Counted from the first letter of the stretch, positions 22,500 through 36,316 are shown. The stretch: 58,949 bases of DNA from Pseudovirgaria hyperparasitica (GCF_010093815.1 NW_022985571.1:228084-287032), one strand, 5' to 3'. The notes: a model not told the origin generated them from the sequence alone. Program-made: numbers and translations.

Positions 22500-23600
22500 A
22501 TACTTTATTAAATACTAGGTATATAATAAATTTTATAAATAAACCTTTATTAATAGCTATATATCTATATATATATTAAATCTATAAATAAATATATACT
22601 AGATATATAGAAAATCTATAAATAAATATATACTAGGCGCTTAGTAAAATCTATAAATAGATAGACGCTAGGTATATCTCTATCTCTTTATTATAAGGTT
22701 TTCTATAAATATCTTTCTTTTATAAATTTTCTCTCTCTTTTCTTCTTTTCTTTATTAGCTTTAATAGAGTCTTATATAAGTATAGTATAAAGTAAGTATT
22801 TATAGAAAGACTTTAAATTTATATATATCTCTCTTTATATCTTCCTTACTTTAATAGTATAGTTTATTATTTTACTATAATAATAAAACTTATCTTTAAA
22901 ATAATAGTAGAGTTTATCTTTATAGAAGAATAGATATAGAGTATATAGAGAATCTATAAATAAATATATACTAGATATATAATAAAATCTATAAATAAAT
23001 AGATGCTAGGTATATCTTTATTCTTATAAGACTTTCTATAAGTATCTTCTTCTTCTAGACTTTCTCTTTCTATTCTTTTTCTTATTAGTTTTCTATAGAA
23101 TTATAGAGGTCTCTAATAGATAGACTTTAATTATATAACCGGCTTATATATAGCGGGTAGACTATAAATATACCCTTACTTATGTTTTTCTTTACGTCTT
23201 CTTTAGTTTAATACTTATATTTTTCTTTATATCTTTCTTAGTTTAATAATAAGACTTACTATTTCTTAGTAATAATAGAGTTTATCGCCTCTTTTTAATA
23301 ATAGAGCTTATTATTATAAGACTACTTTTTTTTAAAGTATTACTCTCTTTTATTTTAAAAAAAACTTCTATTCTCTAGAAGGAGATATTAGTCTTAGAGA
23401 AGTATATATACTCTTCTTAATTAAAGTTTTATAGAGGAGAAATTACTACTTCTACTTATACTTATACGTTATTAAGATATTCTATAAGCTATCTATAGTA
23501 TTCTTTCTTATTACTACTCTTATTATTATTATATATAATTCTTTTAATAGATAGTTAGAAGGACTTATTACACTACTTACTCCTTATATTATATATAAAA
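22500..23600. repeat. Tandem and direct repeats around CTATAAATAAATATATACTAG
   Basis: Short units of roughly 35-45 bp recur at 22570-22680 and 22950-23020. They are part of a larger direct repeat of about 148 bp (22613-22760 and 22951-23098, offset 338 bp). No gene is visible through about 23600. This may be LTR or flanking sequence of Gypsy-B, but no paired LTR was found. Confidence 0.55.
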
Positions 23601-25568
23601 TACTCCTTTAGTCTATAGCTTAGAAATATCCCTTTTAGTTTAGTTCTATCTAGTTCTATAAGCTAGTAGATATAGTTAAATACTAACTAGATTCTATATA
23701 GCCCTCTCTAATACTACCTTAGTTTCTATTCTATATCCTTCTATTATTATAAATTATATAGAAGAATAATAGTATTAATCTATAATAGTTCTTAATAGAG
23801 ATAATAATTATTATTCTTTACCTCTCTTAATTCTTTATAAGTCTATATAGTATAGATATATACTTCTTAAAGGTCCTTAGATCTTCTCTCTAGCTACCTA
23901 GCTTAAATAGTAAGTAAGTCTAATATTAATTATATCTTATTCTAAGGGAGTATTTAGAATAATTTAAATTTAATCTCTATAGATATAATTAGTTTATAGC
24001 TAAGTATAAGATATATAGTACTATATCTATTACTAGTATAATTTATAATTCTATCTATCTATATAACTATATAAAGGTATTTAGACTAGTTTTTATATCT
24101 ACTATTAGTTATCTTTATAAGGGTATTAGTAAGTAGTATAAAACTTCTTTTAATAATTCTATTTATATAGAGGTTATATATAAATATAACCTTCTAATAA
24201 ATTCTATAGAGTTAGAGAAGTTCCTCTATAGTATCTATATTCTCTCTTCTACTATTATAAGTAATCTTAGAAATAATTCTATATCTATAAATAACGTTTT
24301 TAAAGAGGAACTTTATAATAATAGTAGATATAGCTACTATATATATCTCCGCCTTAGTCTATCGGCTTAGCTACTCTCTTATAGATACTATCTTACTATA
24401 TTCTATAGAAGGTAGTAGCGTTATTATACCTAGATATATTCTTTACTAGAGAATAGACGTTACTATATAGTAGAGCCCTTTATTAAGGCCGCTAAGGAGT
24501 TTACTCTATTACTAATATTTATTATAAGTCTTTATATACTATTATATATCTCTATATATCTCTATCTACTAATACTTATCTTTAATTCTTCTAAGGGTCT
24601 CTTCACTACCTCTATAATCTATCTTATTATAAGTAGTAGTAATTATATATATTCTAGTATTCGGGTTCTTAACTACTTATATATATTAGTAATATCTATC
24701 TCCTCTCTACTAGAGTATTTAGTCTTATATAATAAACTTAAGATAGTTAGTTATAAAGGCCTTATATATATAATTAATTAGATTAGTTAGTCTCTTAAGT
24801 ATAGTAAGATACTTTATAATTCTTTACTACTTATTACTATATTTATTAGTTAGAGATAACTTAATAGTAGTATAGTTAAGCGTCTCTATTAAGTAATTTC
24901 TTCTATAGATAGACTTAATTAATAATATTTCTAGTATATCTATATATAGAGCTATATCTATAAACTTATCTAGGTTAAAAGTAGAGACGTCTAGTAGTTC
25001 TTCTCTCTTATATATCTAGAAGATACTATTAGTAACTATATTATACTTTCTAGATATATATCTAATTATAAAATTCTATAGTTAAATCTACGTAAGTTAC
25101 CTTATAATAAGTACCTCTAGTAAGTTAGTTATAGTATAGTTAATTTACGTAATAAGAGTATTTATATCTATTTCTATAATAAAGTATATACTATAGAGAT
25201 ATTAGTAGAACTTTTATAGTATATAGAGAAGGGCTTAGTACTCTAGCTTTAAGGTATTATATTTTCTCTTAGCTTTTAATACTATCTCTCTATTATACTA
25301 TAATAGTTAATACTTTTAATTCTTATTCTTCTATATTAGTATAGCTCCCTAGCTAATATTACTTAAGTCTATAGCTAGAATAATATCTTCTATATCTATT
25401 TTATACTATAGTATTATTAGTACTAGGGTAGTTATTAGAGCTTTCTTTAGCGCGTCTATTAAGGTCTATTTCTTAGATATCTATTATTATACTAACTTAT
25501 TCTTTAATAGTATAAATAGTAGTAATACTATAACTATATATTCTAGAATCTATATATAGAAATATATA
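23600..25568 (-). pseudogene. Gypsy-B RNase H and probable integrase relic
   Basis: This continues Gypsy-B pol on the minus strand. About 25515 to 25130 reads as a Ty3-type RNase H: an IILAIDLS block (first Asp), a KYNTLKLEYQALLY block (Glu), and an IEIDINTLITQIN block where ETDAKTLV-like sequence is expected. It then runs to the end of the domain near 24990. Downstream, toward 23600, the reading fits an integrase in position and composition, but no catalytic triad could be assigned with confidence. RIP stops are frequent. The left boundary is a guess. Confidence 0.6.
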
Positions 25569-25572
25569 TATA

Positions 25573-25969
25573 CTAGGGTGGCCTGCGGCCGGTAGACTAC
25601 GTATAGTCTTAATTTAAGGTACTAAGGTACTAAGGCATGCTAGAAAATCCACGGCTAAGACGTGCGAATTTTTAAGCTACTACTAAACGCGATACTAGAG
25701 GCTTATAACTAGAACTCGTCTATGACGCCGCGCCTATAAGTTATAAAAAGTATATAGAATTACTCGGCGTAGCTAGGAGCACGATTTATCGAAATAGATT
25801 TTTAATTAAGGGCGTGGTTAATTTATTATAAGGGAAAAGGTGGTTTTTTAGTCGTGGTTTTAGTAAGGACGCTAGCGGGAACTTGTATCTTTTTATAAGA
25901 TTCCGTAGGAATACTAAGAAAGATCTATATATATATTATATTCTTATAGGGCTTCTATTCTCTAACAGT
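25573..25969 (+). mobile_element. 397-bp insertion with TATA target duplication, possible Tc1/mariner fragment
   Basis: This block interrupts the RT thumb of Gypsy-B. Outside it the protein reading resumes on both sides, and TATA flanks it (25569-25572 and 25970-25973). It contains many CA and TG dinucleotides, so it is younger than the host element. On the plus strand 25682-25836 reads as a helix-turn-helix-like stretch with SYKKYIELLGVARSTIYRNR at its core, similar in style to the N-terminal DNA-binding domain of Tc1/mariner transposases, which target TA. No terminal inverted repeats are seen and one TAA interrupts the frame. The class is uncertain; the boundaries are better supported. Confidence 0.5.
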
Positions 25970-25973
25970 TATA

Positions 25974-26680
25974 ATTTTCTTATTACTTAGTTATCTCTCT
26001 TTAATATTATAGATATATTCTATAATATTAGTAGCTTTAATATACTATTTAGTCTTCTTACTACTTAGAGTATATCTAGTATACTTAATATCTATAAGAA
26101 CCTTATTAACGTTAAGTAAATACTCTAGAATATATCTATAGATCCCGGGTAGTACTTCTTTAGAGCTATACTTTATAGTAGAGTCTTTAATATCTAAGTT
26201 ATCTAGAAATAATAGAGCTCTCTTTAGAATATATTTCTATATAATAGTTAATATAATTCTAATAAACTAGACTACTAAATTAGTAGCCCTCTAAGGTAAT
26301 ATTATACTATATAGTAACTCTAGAGATATTATAAAATCTATAAGGTCTTAGTAATACTCTACTAGTAGAATCTAGTTATATTCTAAGAAGAAGTTAGTAA
26401 ATATTAAGACGGCTATTTCTATAAAGTACTCTAAGAATTCTTTATATAATAGTAGTATAGCTATATCTTAAATTATAATATAGTTAATTTTAGATACTAA
26501 GTTAATTAACCTATAGTCTTACTTCTTATTAGCTTTCTTTTTCTTCTCTATAAGAAAGTATATATTCTAATATAGACTACTATAGGGTTTAAGCCTTCTA
26601 CTATTAAGATATTCTTTTCGAATTATTAGTACCCTTCTATAGAGAGCTCTTAGAATATTAAAGTTCTTAGCTTACTACGC
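25974..26680 (-). pseudogene. Gypsy-B reverse transcriptase relic
   Basis: On the minus strand from about 26672 the RT can be followed: an LYRRVLIIRKEYL block, YFLIEKKK, DYRLINLVS, the LPQRATNLVVQFIR block, then LLFLDNLDIKD (26214-26183), in which the catalytic FVDD-type pair reads DN. The following EVLPGIYRYILEYL block is characteristic of the divergent fungal Gypsy lineage in which RT is followed by GIKGP and VLPG-type segments. This differs from the YLDD lineage of Gypsy-A. Several stops are present. The thumb is split by the insertion at 25573-25969. Confidence 0.75.
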
Positions 26681-27120
26681 CTTATACTCTATTATTTAGA
26701 TCTTCTATAGAGGTACTATCTTCTTATTTAACTTACTAAGATAGAAGAACTTCTATACTAGCGCCTTCTCTTAATATAATAGAATTATATATAGAAGGTT
26801 AAGCTCTATAGAGTATAGTTCTATTCTAATCTTTAGCTAGCTTATATATAGAGATATAAGACGCGTCTCTAGAGAGAGAGATAACCTATAGAATTTTATT
26901 AATCTATTAAAGATATTAAGCCCTAAGTATATAGCTAGAAGAAGTATCTATTATATAATTACTTACTTATACTAGTCTAGATACTCTAGTAGGTTTTAGA
27001 GGATCTTCTAGTTGGCCCTAGAGTTATTAATAGAGTATATTTTAACTCTCTTTCTTTTATATATAGTAGCTATACTAAATACTTTTAATACTTCTATATT
27101 AGGAAATATACGACGCTTCT

Positions 27121-27310
27121 AATACTTCTAGGTCTTCTAGTACTTCTAAAGTTATCCTAAAAGGGTCCTAGTACTTCTAGAGTTATCCTAATCCTCCTAG
27201 AGTTGTCCCGGTACTTCTAGAGTTATTCTAGTTCTTCTAGAGTTATTCTAGTCCTTCTAGAGTTATTCTAGTTCTTCTAGAGCTATTCTAGTTCTTTTAG
27301 AATTATTCTA
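27121..27310. repeat. 20-bp minisatellite
   Basis: About nine tandem copies of a 20-bp unit close to AGTTATTCTAGTTCTTCTAG, aligned almost without indels. The period is not a multiple of three, so it is not a simple peptide repeat. It lies upstream of Gypsy-B RT (minus orientation). Confidence 0.85.
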
Positions 27311-27332
27311 TTAAATATTAAGAAAATATTTA

Positions 27333-27660
27333 ATTCTATTATATACTAGTATATATAGTAACGTTCTACTATATACTAGTATAGTATAGTAATACTACTT
27401 TATATTATAACTATACTTTAAGTATCTAGGAATATCCTATAATATACTAGCGTATAGTATATTAGAATATTCTATTATATACTAGTATATATAGTAACGT
27501 TCTACTATATACTAGTATATAATAGTAATACTACTTTATACTATAACTATACTTTAAGTATCTAGGAATATTCTATAATATACTAGCGTATATTAGAATA
27601 TTCTATTATATACTAGTATATATAATAATATTCTACTATATAATAGTATAGAATAAATAT
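27333..27660. repeat. Tandem repeat, period about 131-139 bp
   Basis: The motif CTATTATATACTAGTATATA recurs near 27333, 27472 and 27603. The intervening sequence is nearly identical, including an ATACTACTTTATA block and a CTTTAAGTATCTAGGAATAT block. The third unit is partial. Confidence 0.8.
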
Positions 27661-30253
27661 CTTATTTCTCTTTACGTATAGATATATATAGATATATAAT
27701 TATAAGTAAATAGTAGTTTAGATTTATACTACTATACTAACTAGTCTCTTAGAAGCTAATTAACTAACTACTTTACTTACTTCTATACTACTATATCTCT
27801 ATAGAATTAAAGTATATGTCTATTACTAGTATATTAGATATAGCTATCTCTACTATAGCTATATCTTCTTTTTCTAGGTCTAAGGCTTATATTCTTATAC
27901 TTTTAATTACCTTATCTAATATAGTAAGTCTAGTCTTAACCTCTAAATAGTCTAAAATTAAAGTATATATATACTATAGGCTAATATTATCTATAGTAAT
28001 AATATCTTATACTTATCTACGGCTACGTCTTCTTACGTAAGTATTAGTCTACTAATACTATAAAACTAATAACTATTAGGTCTTATTCTTTATAGATCTA
28101 TAAAGCTAATACTAGTAGAATATATAGAGAATCCGACTTAGTTAATCTATATACCTTATTTAATTTAGATGTACTTAGGCCGGCTAGTAAATATACTAAT
28201 ATTTTCACTTATATATATAGATATAGTACCTATATATATTAGTAAATTATATTACTAGTAGGTAGTATAAATACTTACTAAGTATAGAAATATTAAGCTT
28301 ACTAGTAGAGTATATATAAGTATAATTTTCTCTAGATAGTTAGCGGATATTTATCGTGTGTATCTAGTACTTTTATTATAAATAATATTATTAATAAAGT
28401 TATAGATCTAGTTTACCTTTAAAGCGTATTTATTAGCTAGTAATACTATCTTCTTTTATATAGTCTTATCTAGCTATAGAAGTATTTCATATATAGAATT
28501 AGTAATTATCTTACTTAGTATACTATTATTACTATCCCTCTAACATATAAGCGTAATATTAATTTACTTATCTTCTACCTTTTTATTAGTAAGGTATATA
28601 AGTAGTATATATATAGTAGCTAGCCTAGCCTAATAGTAGTATACGTTAAGCCTAGACCTAGTACTCTCTTTTAATTTACTCTAGGCGGTAGATTATATCT
28701 ATAAGTTCCGCGACGTTCCGTTAGACTATAGATTATTAAACTATTTACTTCTATTCTTATATAACTATATAATTATCTTCTCTAGTTCTATAGCTAGAAT
28801 AGATATAAACTCTACTACTAGCTTTAATATTATAGATAGATATATCTCTCTATTAAACTATTTAGTTAGTAGTCTCTATTATAGAATAAATAGTAAATAC
28901 TAATTAGCTACTATATATAGTATATACTTACCTTCTATAGTTTCTAATACCCTATAAACTATTACGGCTATTATATCCGCTAGCTTACCTTTTATTAAAC
29001 TAAGAAGTTTATTTAACTATATTATAATAATTTTCCTTATAGTTTTATTCTATAGACTCTTAAATACCCTTTTAGTATTATTATTATTAATATAGTTAGA
29101 TAACTTATCTAGAGTATCTACCTTAATAGCTACTAGAATATCTACTAGACTATTTAAGAGAGGCGTTATACTAATCTATATACTAAATATAAGGGTATTA
29201 TATATTATATATTTATACTATTTTATATTAGGGTTCTTTACGGAATAGAACTCGTCTATAATTAATATACTAAGGAATACTACTTTATAAGTTTAAGTGT
29301 TTTTAGTACTAAATTTTTTTACTCTCTTTACTCTTATAACTATATATCTCTTAAAAGATTTAAGATATTCGAGTTCTATACTCTAGATAGTACTATAGAT
29401 TATATAGTTCTTTATAAATTATAATAGAAATTTAGTAGTAGCGGTCCTATTAATAGAAATTAACTATACTCTAATAATATACTTCTTATTAGTCTTAAAT
29501 TTAGTAGTATTACTAATATTAACGCTATATTTCTATTTAGAGTATAGGCATCTCTTAGCTAAGTATTATTAGTCTATATATAAGAATTATCGGATACTAG
29601 AGGCATTAGTAAGGGTTTTTAAGTATACTAGCCGTACTATTATCTTTATCGGGTTCCGTTTATTAATTTAATTAGTAAATATACTATCTATATTATTATA
29701 TATCTATTTAAAGTGCTATAGCTAATATACTATTAGAAGGGACATTAGATAGTATAGTATAAATAGTCCTTAAAGGCGGGGTATATAGATAAAATTATTA
29801 GTCTAGCTATATGGATATTTAATCGGATATAGAGATTATATTAGATACTTTCTATCTATATCTAAGTCTTAAGTTAGTTATAGATAATTTCCTAGATTAA
29901 ATTTCTATATTATTATATAGAAAGTTCTAATAAAACGTAAGGTAGATAAATATTATAAGTATAATTATCTTCTCTAGCCCTAGACTATCTACTAAGATCT
30001 AGTACTTCTATAGACCCGCCTACTACTTAAATATAGTAACTACTATAAGTAACTAGCCGGTCTATAGTCTATATAATCTACTTATACTAAAGGCTAGATA
30101 TAGAGTAGGTATATAGCTAAACTCCTTTATTAGATTATCTAGTATAAGTCTAAATATACTTATAGTAAGTAACTATATCTCTTCCGTATAATAAGAGATA
30201 GCTTAGACTACTTTATTAGAGTTATTAATAGTAAATATTCTATAGATATATTA
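27661..30253 (-). other. Probable gag/upstream part of Gypsy-B, heavily decayed
   Basis: On the minus strand this lies 5' of Gypsy-B RT. Short stretches have capsid-like composition, for example a Glu/Leu/Ile-rich stretch near 27810-27960. No zinc knuckle, protease motif or start codon can be named. LINE copy 2 interrupts the region at 30253, and the sequence resumes at 35573. The assignment is from position and is weak. Confidence 0.3.
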
Positions 30254-30538
30254 CCTATACTATTATCTTAAGAAACTTCTTACACCCTAACGGACTAAAC
30301 TAGTTAATTTAGGGTAAAACAGCGATTTACATACATTAAACGATAGAGTATACCGAGTATAATAACCTCTAACATACGTACGTATATATAGCGTATAATA
30401 TATAATAATACTAACGTATAGAGATACTATATATATACGCTTAAAGACTCTTTAATAATATAAGTATAGACTATATCTAATAAACGCCGACACGCTAACC
30501 CCCTTTTATTAGTTAAGGGCTACTCTTAACTAATAACT

Positions 30539-31985
30539 ATAGTAGTCTTAGGTATTATAATACCCCGGTATATACCGGATATACCCCTACTAGTATAGTA
30601 GAAACGGCTATATAGTAATATTAATATAGATAGCTAGATACCTATCTAAAATATAGAAACTAACTAAGGGTGCGAAGTACTATAGATAACCTAGACTAAG
30701 GGGACCCTAAGAGGGGAGACCCTCCTAGATAAAATTAAATACTAGGTAATATATATAGAGAGGGACGCTAAGAAGGGAAAGAAGACCCTCCTTTATATAT
30801 TCTAGATCTTATCTAGAACCTAAGAGAAATTATAGAGGAAGAAAGAAAGTTACTATAAGAGAAACCTAGTAGTAGACTCGACCGAATAGAAGCTAGCCTA
30901 TAGAGAATCTAGAAAGAGCTATTCTAAGGTAAGCGCCCTAACACGTAGACTTAGATTATAGTAATACCTAGAGCCACCGTACTAAGGACTACTAGAACTA
31001 TAGATAGAGTATATAGTATATATATCATAATCTAGAATAAGGATACGCTAGTATAGGTCTAATAGATATCCCTAAAGGAAATTATAAATAAGATTAATAA
31101 ATAGAAAGAAATATAGTTAAGCGTCGTGGCTACTAAAGTTACGCTAGATAGGGTAGCACTTACTACTATAATAAATACTACGTAGTAAAACATCTCGCGA
31201 GATCTAAATATAATAGGTAGTAACTTCTCTAGCGCGTCTATTAGAGTAGCTATATATCTAATTATAGTATATATAGTACCCGTATAGGGATAGGCTATTA
31301 GAGTAGAGGATATTACGCGTATAGAATAATCTAACACATAAACATACCTAGGGATTAAGATTATAAAAGCGTGGTAGAAGAACCTATAGGCGATTAAGAC
31401 GACGGTAAAAAAACACTCTACTATAATTATAGAGCTCCGAGACCCCGCCCTTATATAATATATTATATAGAAGGGATTCCTAGTAGAAGAAGAGCTTCTT
31501 ATAGCCGAGCTATAGAATAGAGTATAGATAATAATATAGTACTTTAACTATTAAGGGTATAGATATACTATATAAAGGTACTTATAGAAGACTAAGTACG
31601 GATAGTACTATAGGGACCACGCTATCTAGAAGTACCCTTATAAACCGCAAGGAGACAGACTAAGAAATAGAGATATAGTATAGTATTTAAACTACGATAG
31701 AAAATATCTATTATAGTTATTAATATATATAAAATATAAATAGATTATAGAATATATTTATATAATAAAAGTAAGAGGCGTAAGATAGTTATAGAATATA
31801 ATACCTACTACGGGCCCTTCCTTTATAATATCCCTAACCTTCCCTCCGAAAGATAGTTAGATAGAATAGTAGACTATCCCGAAGATAATAGAATAACTAA
31901 AAGGTATAGTTAAAGCCGCTACCGCGTAAGGATAGTCGCGCCTCTAAGGAATAAGTATATAAGTATATATACTCTCTAGTATCTA
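30539..31985 (+). pseudogene. LINE ORF1, copy 2
   Basis: It aligns with ORF1 of copy 3. The start codon is ATA (30539), 2 bases after the hairpin. The zinc-knuckle region lies near 31540-31660, with Cys codons read as Tyr. RIP stops occur throughout. The open minus-strand frame 31059-31337 is a shadow of this coding region. Confidence 0.7.
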
Positions 31986-31988
31986 ATA

Positions 31989-34900
31989 AGGGACTAGAAT
32001 ATACTCTAAATTATATAGATAAACATATAATATAAAAGAGAGAACTAGGCAACGCTTCTTAAAGAGACTAGGGCTATAATACTCGCTATCTAGAAACCCT
32101 ATAAACACTACTAGACGAGTAAACTAACTATACACCCCGGATACTATACTATATACCCTCTAGAACTAGAAAGACGAGTCCTCTTCTATATTTATAGGTT
32201 AATACTACTCTTATTATAGTTATATACTAAGTATAATAACCTTAGGATAATACTATATCTATAAATAGATATAGGCCCCCTATATATATATAATATATAT
32301 AACTAATAATATATACTTATACTAGACGAGATACTCGAGGGTACTATAGAACTAGGGTAACATATTCTTCTAGGAGACTTTAATCTCTACTACTAATAGT
32401 AGAGAGGCCTAGCTATAGTTAGAGAAGAACTTAGAGTAAGGGAACTACGTACCCGCTACCACGACTTCCTATATCTACTTACATCTATAGAATAAGTTAT
32501 ATAGAAAAAATATAAATAGAATAAAGATAGGTCTACGCTTAATCTTACCTTCGCCATGGAGTATATTAGTTACTAGATCTAATACTACCGCCTAGGCTAG
32601 GTATAGATGGATTCTAACCATAAATATATAGAAACTATAATAAATATATATACCCCGAATAAATAATAGGGATAATAGATATAGAAGGATACTAACTAGA
32701 AAAAGTACCTAAAGGACCTAGAATTAGTAATTCTAGATCTCTCTATAGTTAATATATCTAATAACCTAGCTATAGACCAGGCCGTATAGATACTCCTATA
32801 AATATACTAGAATATAAGAAATAAACACGTACTATACTAAATATACCAGCCTCTAGAAGTAAAGGGGATTCCTTAAGTATAGGAAAGTAGATAAGACGCC
32901 CGAAGGCTATATATATATATATACTATACGAGAATACCCGAGTCATAGAAAGAATAGAAGGAAGTAATATAATAACGCGATAAAGTTCTCTATAATAAAA
33001 GGCGTAAATAGTAGCGTATAATTACTAGTTAATAGATATAATATATAATAGAGCTATAGTATATAGTAAAATAGGCTAAGGGCGTAGATACTCCGATACC
33101 CCTACTACTTATACCTCCCCTAATATATTAGGGGAGAATATACTCCACGAGCCTTAAGAAAACTAAGGCCCTATAGAAGGCTATATTCCCTCTCCCGGAA
33201 CTAGTAGACCTATTAGACGTTTATAGCGCTAAATATCTATATATAGTAGATATCCCTAAAGAAGTTATAGAGAAGAATATACTTAATATTATTAAGATAC
33301 TCCTAAATAATAAAGTATCTAGACTAGATAGAATTCTAAATTAATACCTAAAAAGTACTATAAAAGTGACCCTACTACTTATTACTTATATATTCTAAGC
33401 ATGTATTACGTAGGGGTACCACCCCTAGAGCTTCCGAGTTACCTATACTATTATACTCCTAAAACTAGAAAAGAGCCCTAACTCCCTAAAGGGACAGAGA
33501 CTAATCGCCCTTCTCTTCTACCTAGATAAGATACTAGAGGCTATAATAGTAAAGAAGATAAGTACTACGGTATAGAAATATAATCTCCTCTCTCTAAACT
33601 AAAAGATAAAGATAGATAGCTCTCTAATAATAGCTATCTAATATATTATTAAAGTTGTCTAGGCCGTATAGAAATAGAGACGGGTAGTATTACTCCTCTC
33701 CTTTAATATAGCCGGAGCGTTTAATAAGATAAACTATATAAGACTTATTTATAACCTCTAGATAAGATAAATACTAGAATAGATTATACGCTTTATATAG
33801 TTATTCCTTATAGAAAGAATAACTTAGATATATATCCCTAGATACTAGAGCGAATATAAAGAGACGGTATACGGCATTCTATAAGGGAGTACTATCTCTC
33901 CGATTCTATTCCTCTTCTTTATAGTAGACCTTCTTTAAGAAATAAAGTATATAGAGGTAGTTAGATACGCCGATAATATATATCTCCTAGCTATTAATAA
34001 TAATACTAACCGAACGTATAGACGACTAGAATAGAACTATAAGAGGTACCTCTAGTAGATAAAACGCCACGGAGTAAAGTTCGCCCTAGAGAAATACTAG
34101 CTTATATACTTTATTAATTATTAAGGGAAATAGATAACTAGGGAAGGTAAATAATACCCCCGAATCGACGCATTTAATAAACTACTAGTATAAAATATAT
34201 ACGCGCTCGGAGTTATACTAGATAGTAAGCTTAAATAGGGACTATAAGTAGTATATACCATCTCTAGGGCCCTCTAGATAGAAGCTACTATATAATAGAT
34301 TATAGCCTCTATATAGGGAACCGCCCGGGATAAGGCACGCTAGCTATATATATCTATAGCACGACCCGCCTTTACGTATAGACACGAGTACTAGTATATA
34401 GCTCTTATATAGACTAGGCGAATAAAGCTCGAATCTATATAGAACCGTATACTCCATCTTATATTAGGCGTATATAAAGCTACTAATATAGTACTACTAT
34501 GACACGAGATAGACGTTATAAGTATATATAACTTCTACTAGATATAGAGGGTAGTATACTTTACTAAATAATAAGTATAGAAACGTATAGAAAACGTAGA
34601 ATATACTTTTACCGCGCTATATATATAAATTAGTATATATTACCATGTACTCCTATATATAGACCGGAATTAAATACGGTATAGATACTTAATAGAAGCT
34701 AACTCTAGCTAAGTAGTATAAGAAGTCCGAGATAACCCGGACGCTCTCCTAGACTAGTAGAGCCTTTAAGAACTTATAAAAAATATATAGTTATAGACTT
34801 AAGATAAGTAGAAAGAGGTACTCTATATCTACTAGACCTTCTAGTAGAATAGGTACCTAGAGTAGATTTAAGGGCTATAGAAGAAACTAAGTAAATAGAT

Positions 34901-35170
34901 ATATAAAGGGCTAACGAAAGCCTAAGTATCTATACTTATCTAAGCCCGAACGGGCGCTATAGAACTCCTATACTATATCTATAAGAGAGGCGTTTCTAAT
35001 ACCTCCCTATAGTATAAGGCGTATAGCCAGAGAGGTATAATATACTACTATCTAGCTATATACTCTAACCTCTATATATAATAGTAATAGCTTATCTATA
35101 TTATAAAGACTTTAGATATTATATAATAGCTTAATAAGTACCCTAAGAACGTCTCCTAATAGATACTTAT
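31989..35170 (+). pseudogene. LINE ORF2 (endonuclease, RT, Cys/His C-terminus), copy 2
   Basis: GDFN of the APE endonuclease is at 32373-32384. The RT catalytic box is YADN at 33966-33977 (YADD expected). After the RT come a GVKFALEKYQLIYF block, a long thumb region and a C-terminal segment with the YKGLTKA-like block, where Cys/His ligands mostly read Tyr. Many TAG/TAA codons interrupt it, so it is not functional. Confidence 0.8.
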
Positions 35171-35532
35171 ATATCTACTACTTCTCTAGTACTAGTAGAC
35201 CTAGAAATATATACTAGAAGAGACCCGGTATACGCTAGTAGTAACCCGATATATACCGGAAGAACCCTAGGAGAACCCCAATTATTAGTCGAGGGCAGCC
35301 CTTAACTAATAATCTCCACACCTATATATACTACCTAAGGGTAAAATAATAGTAATATAGGCTATAGGCTAATAGATATACCCTATAGCTATATACTTAA
35401 GACGAAATAGAGGTTTAATGAGATATAGTTATAGATATAAGGAAGTTTTTCCCTATAGGGTTTCTTCTTATATAGTGGCTTAGACTAGAGAAGGCATAGG
35501 CCTATAGAGTACTACTCTATCTAGTTATATAA

Positions 35533-35563
<31 letters not shown>

Positions 35564-35572
35564 GATATATTA

Positions 35573-36274
35573 GTATAGTAGTATATATTTCTACTTACTT
35601 CTTAGTATAACTTATACTTTCTATAGTTTTATACGAATATTATTATCTACTAGAATTAAGTCCTCTATATCTAGCTTTACTTTATCTCTATTAGAGTTAT
35701 TATCTATAGAAAGAATTTTAAAGTTAAGGCTATCTACTAATATACTATCTAATATATATCTACTATATAAATTATCTACTAACCTAAATAGTTCCTAGTT
35801 TTTATATATCTACTAGTTAATATCTAGTAGTATAATATATTCTAGTTTTAGGCGTTTCGGAGAATTAACTAGGTTTACTATATTATCTAAGAGTATCCTC
35901 TTTATTTCTAGTAGCTATCGATAAGTCTTACTAGTATCTAGAGATATAATAGTATTTATAGAGGAATTATCTATATTAGTAATTATAGCTGTATCTATCT
36001 TTAATACTACTCTAATATTAGTATCTAGAACTATATATATATATATATATATATATATCTAAGTATACTAGCCACGTTATCTTCTATTTTAGTATCTTCT
36101 ATATTCTCTTTCTCTATATATTCTAATAATAACTATAACTATATCTCTATAGCTACTATATTTATATATAGATAAGCTTCGCTAGATATAATAATATTTA
36201 TAGATAGATTATCTATATTAGTAGTTCTAACCGCGTCTATATTTAATACTACTCTAATATTAGTATCTAGAACC

Positions 36275-36316
<42 letters not shown>

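Larger units (their letters stand above)
30254..35559 (+). mobile_element. Tad-like LINE, copy 2, full length
   Basis: The element is 5306 bp with a perfect 13-bp target duplication TATAGATATATTA (30241-30253 and 35560-35572) and an (ATT)n tail (about 35531-35559). The hairpin appears at 30506-30536 and, with two mismatches, at 35282-35312. Its 5' end has about 17 more bases than copy 3 before the shared ACTTCT(T/C)ACACCCTAACGG start, perhaps untemplated. RIP damage is intermediate between copies 1 and 3. Confidence 0.93.

Noticed and set aside
27121-27310. CRISPR-like array
   Set aside because: The 20-bp units are contiguous without unique spacers, and the sequence is fungal in character.
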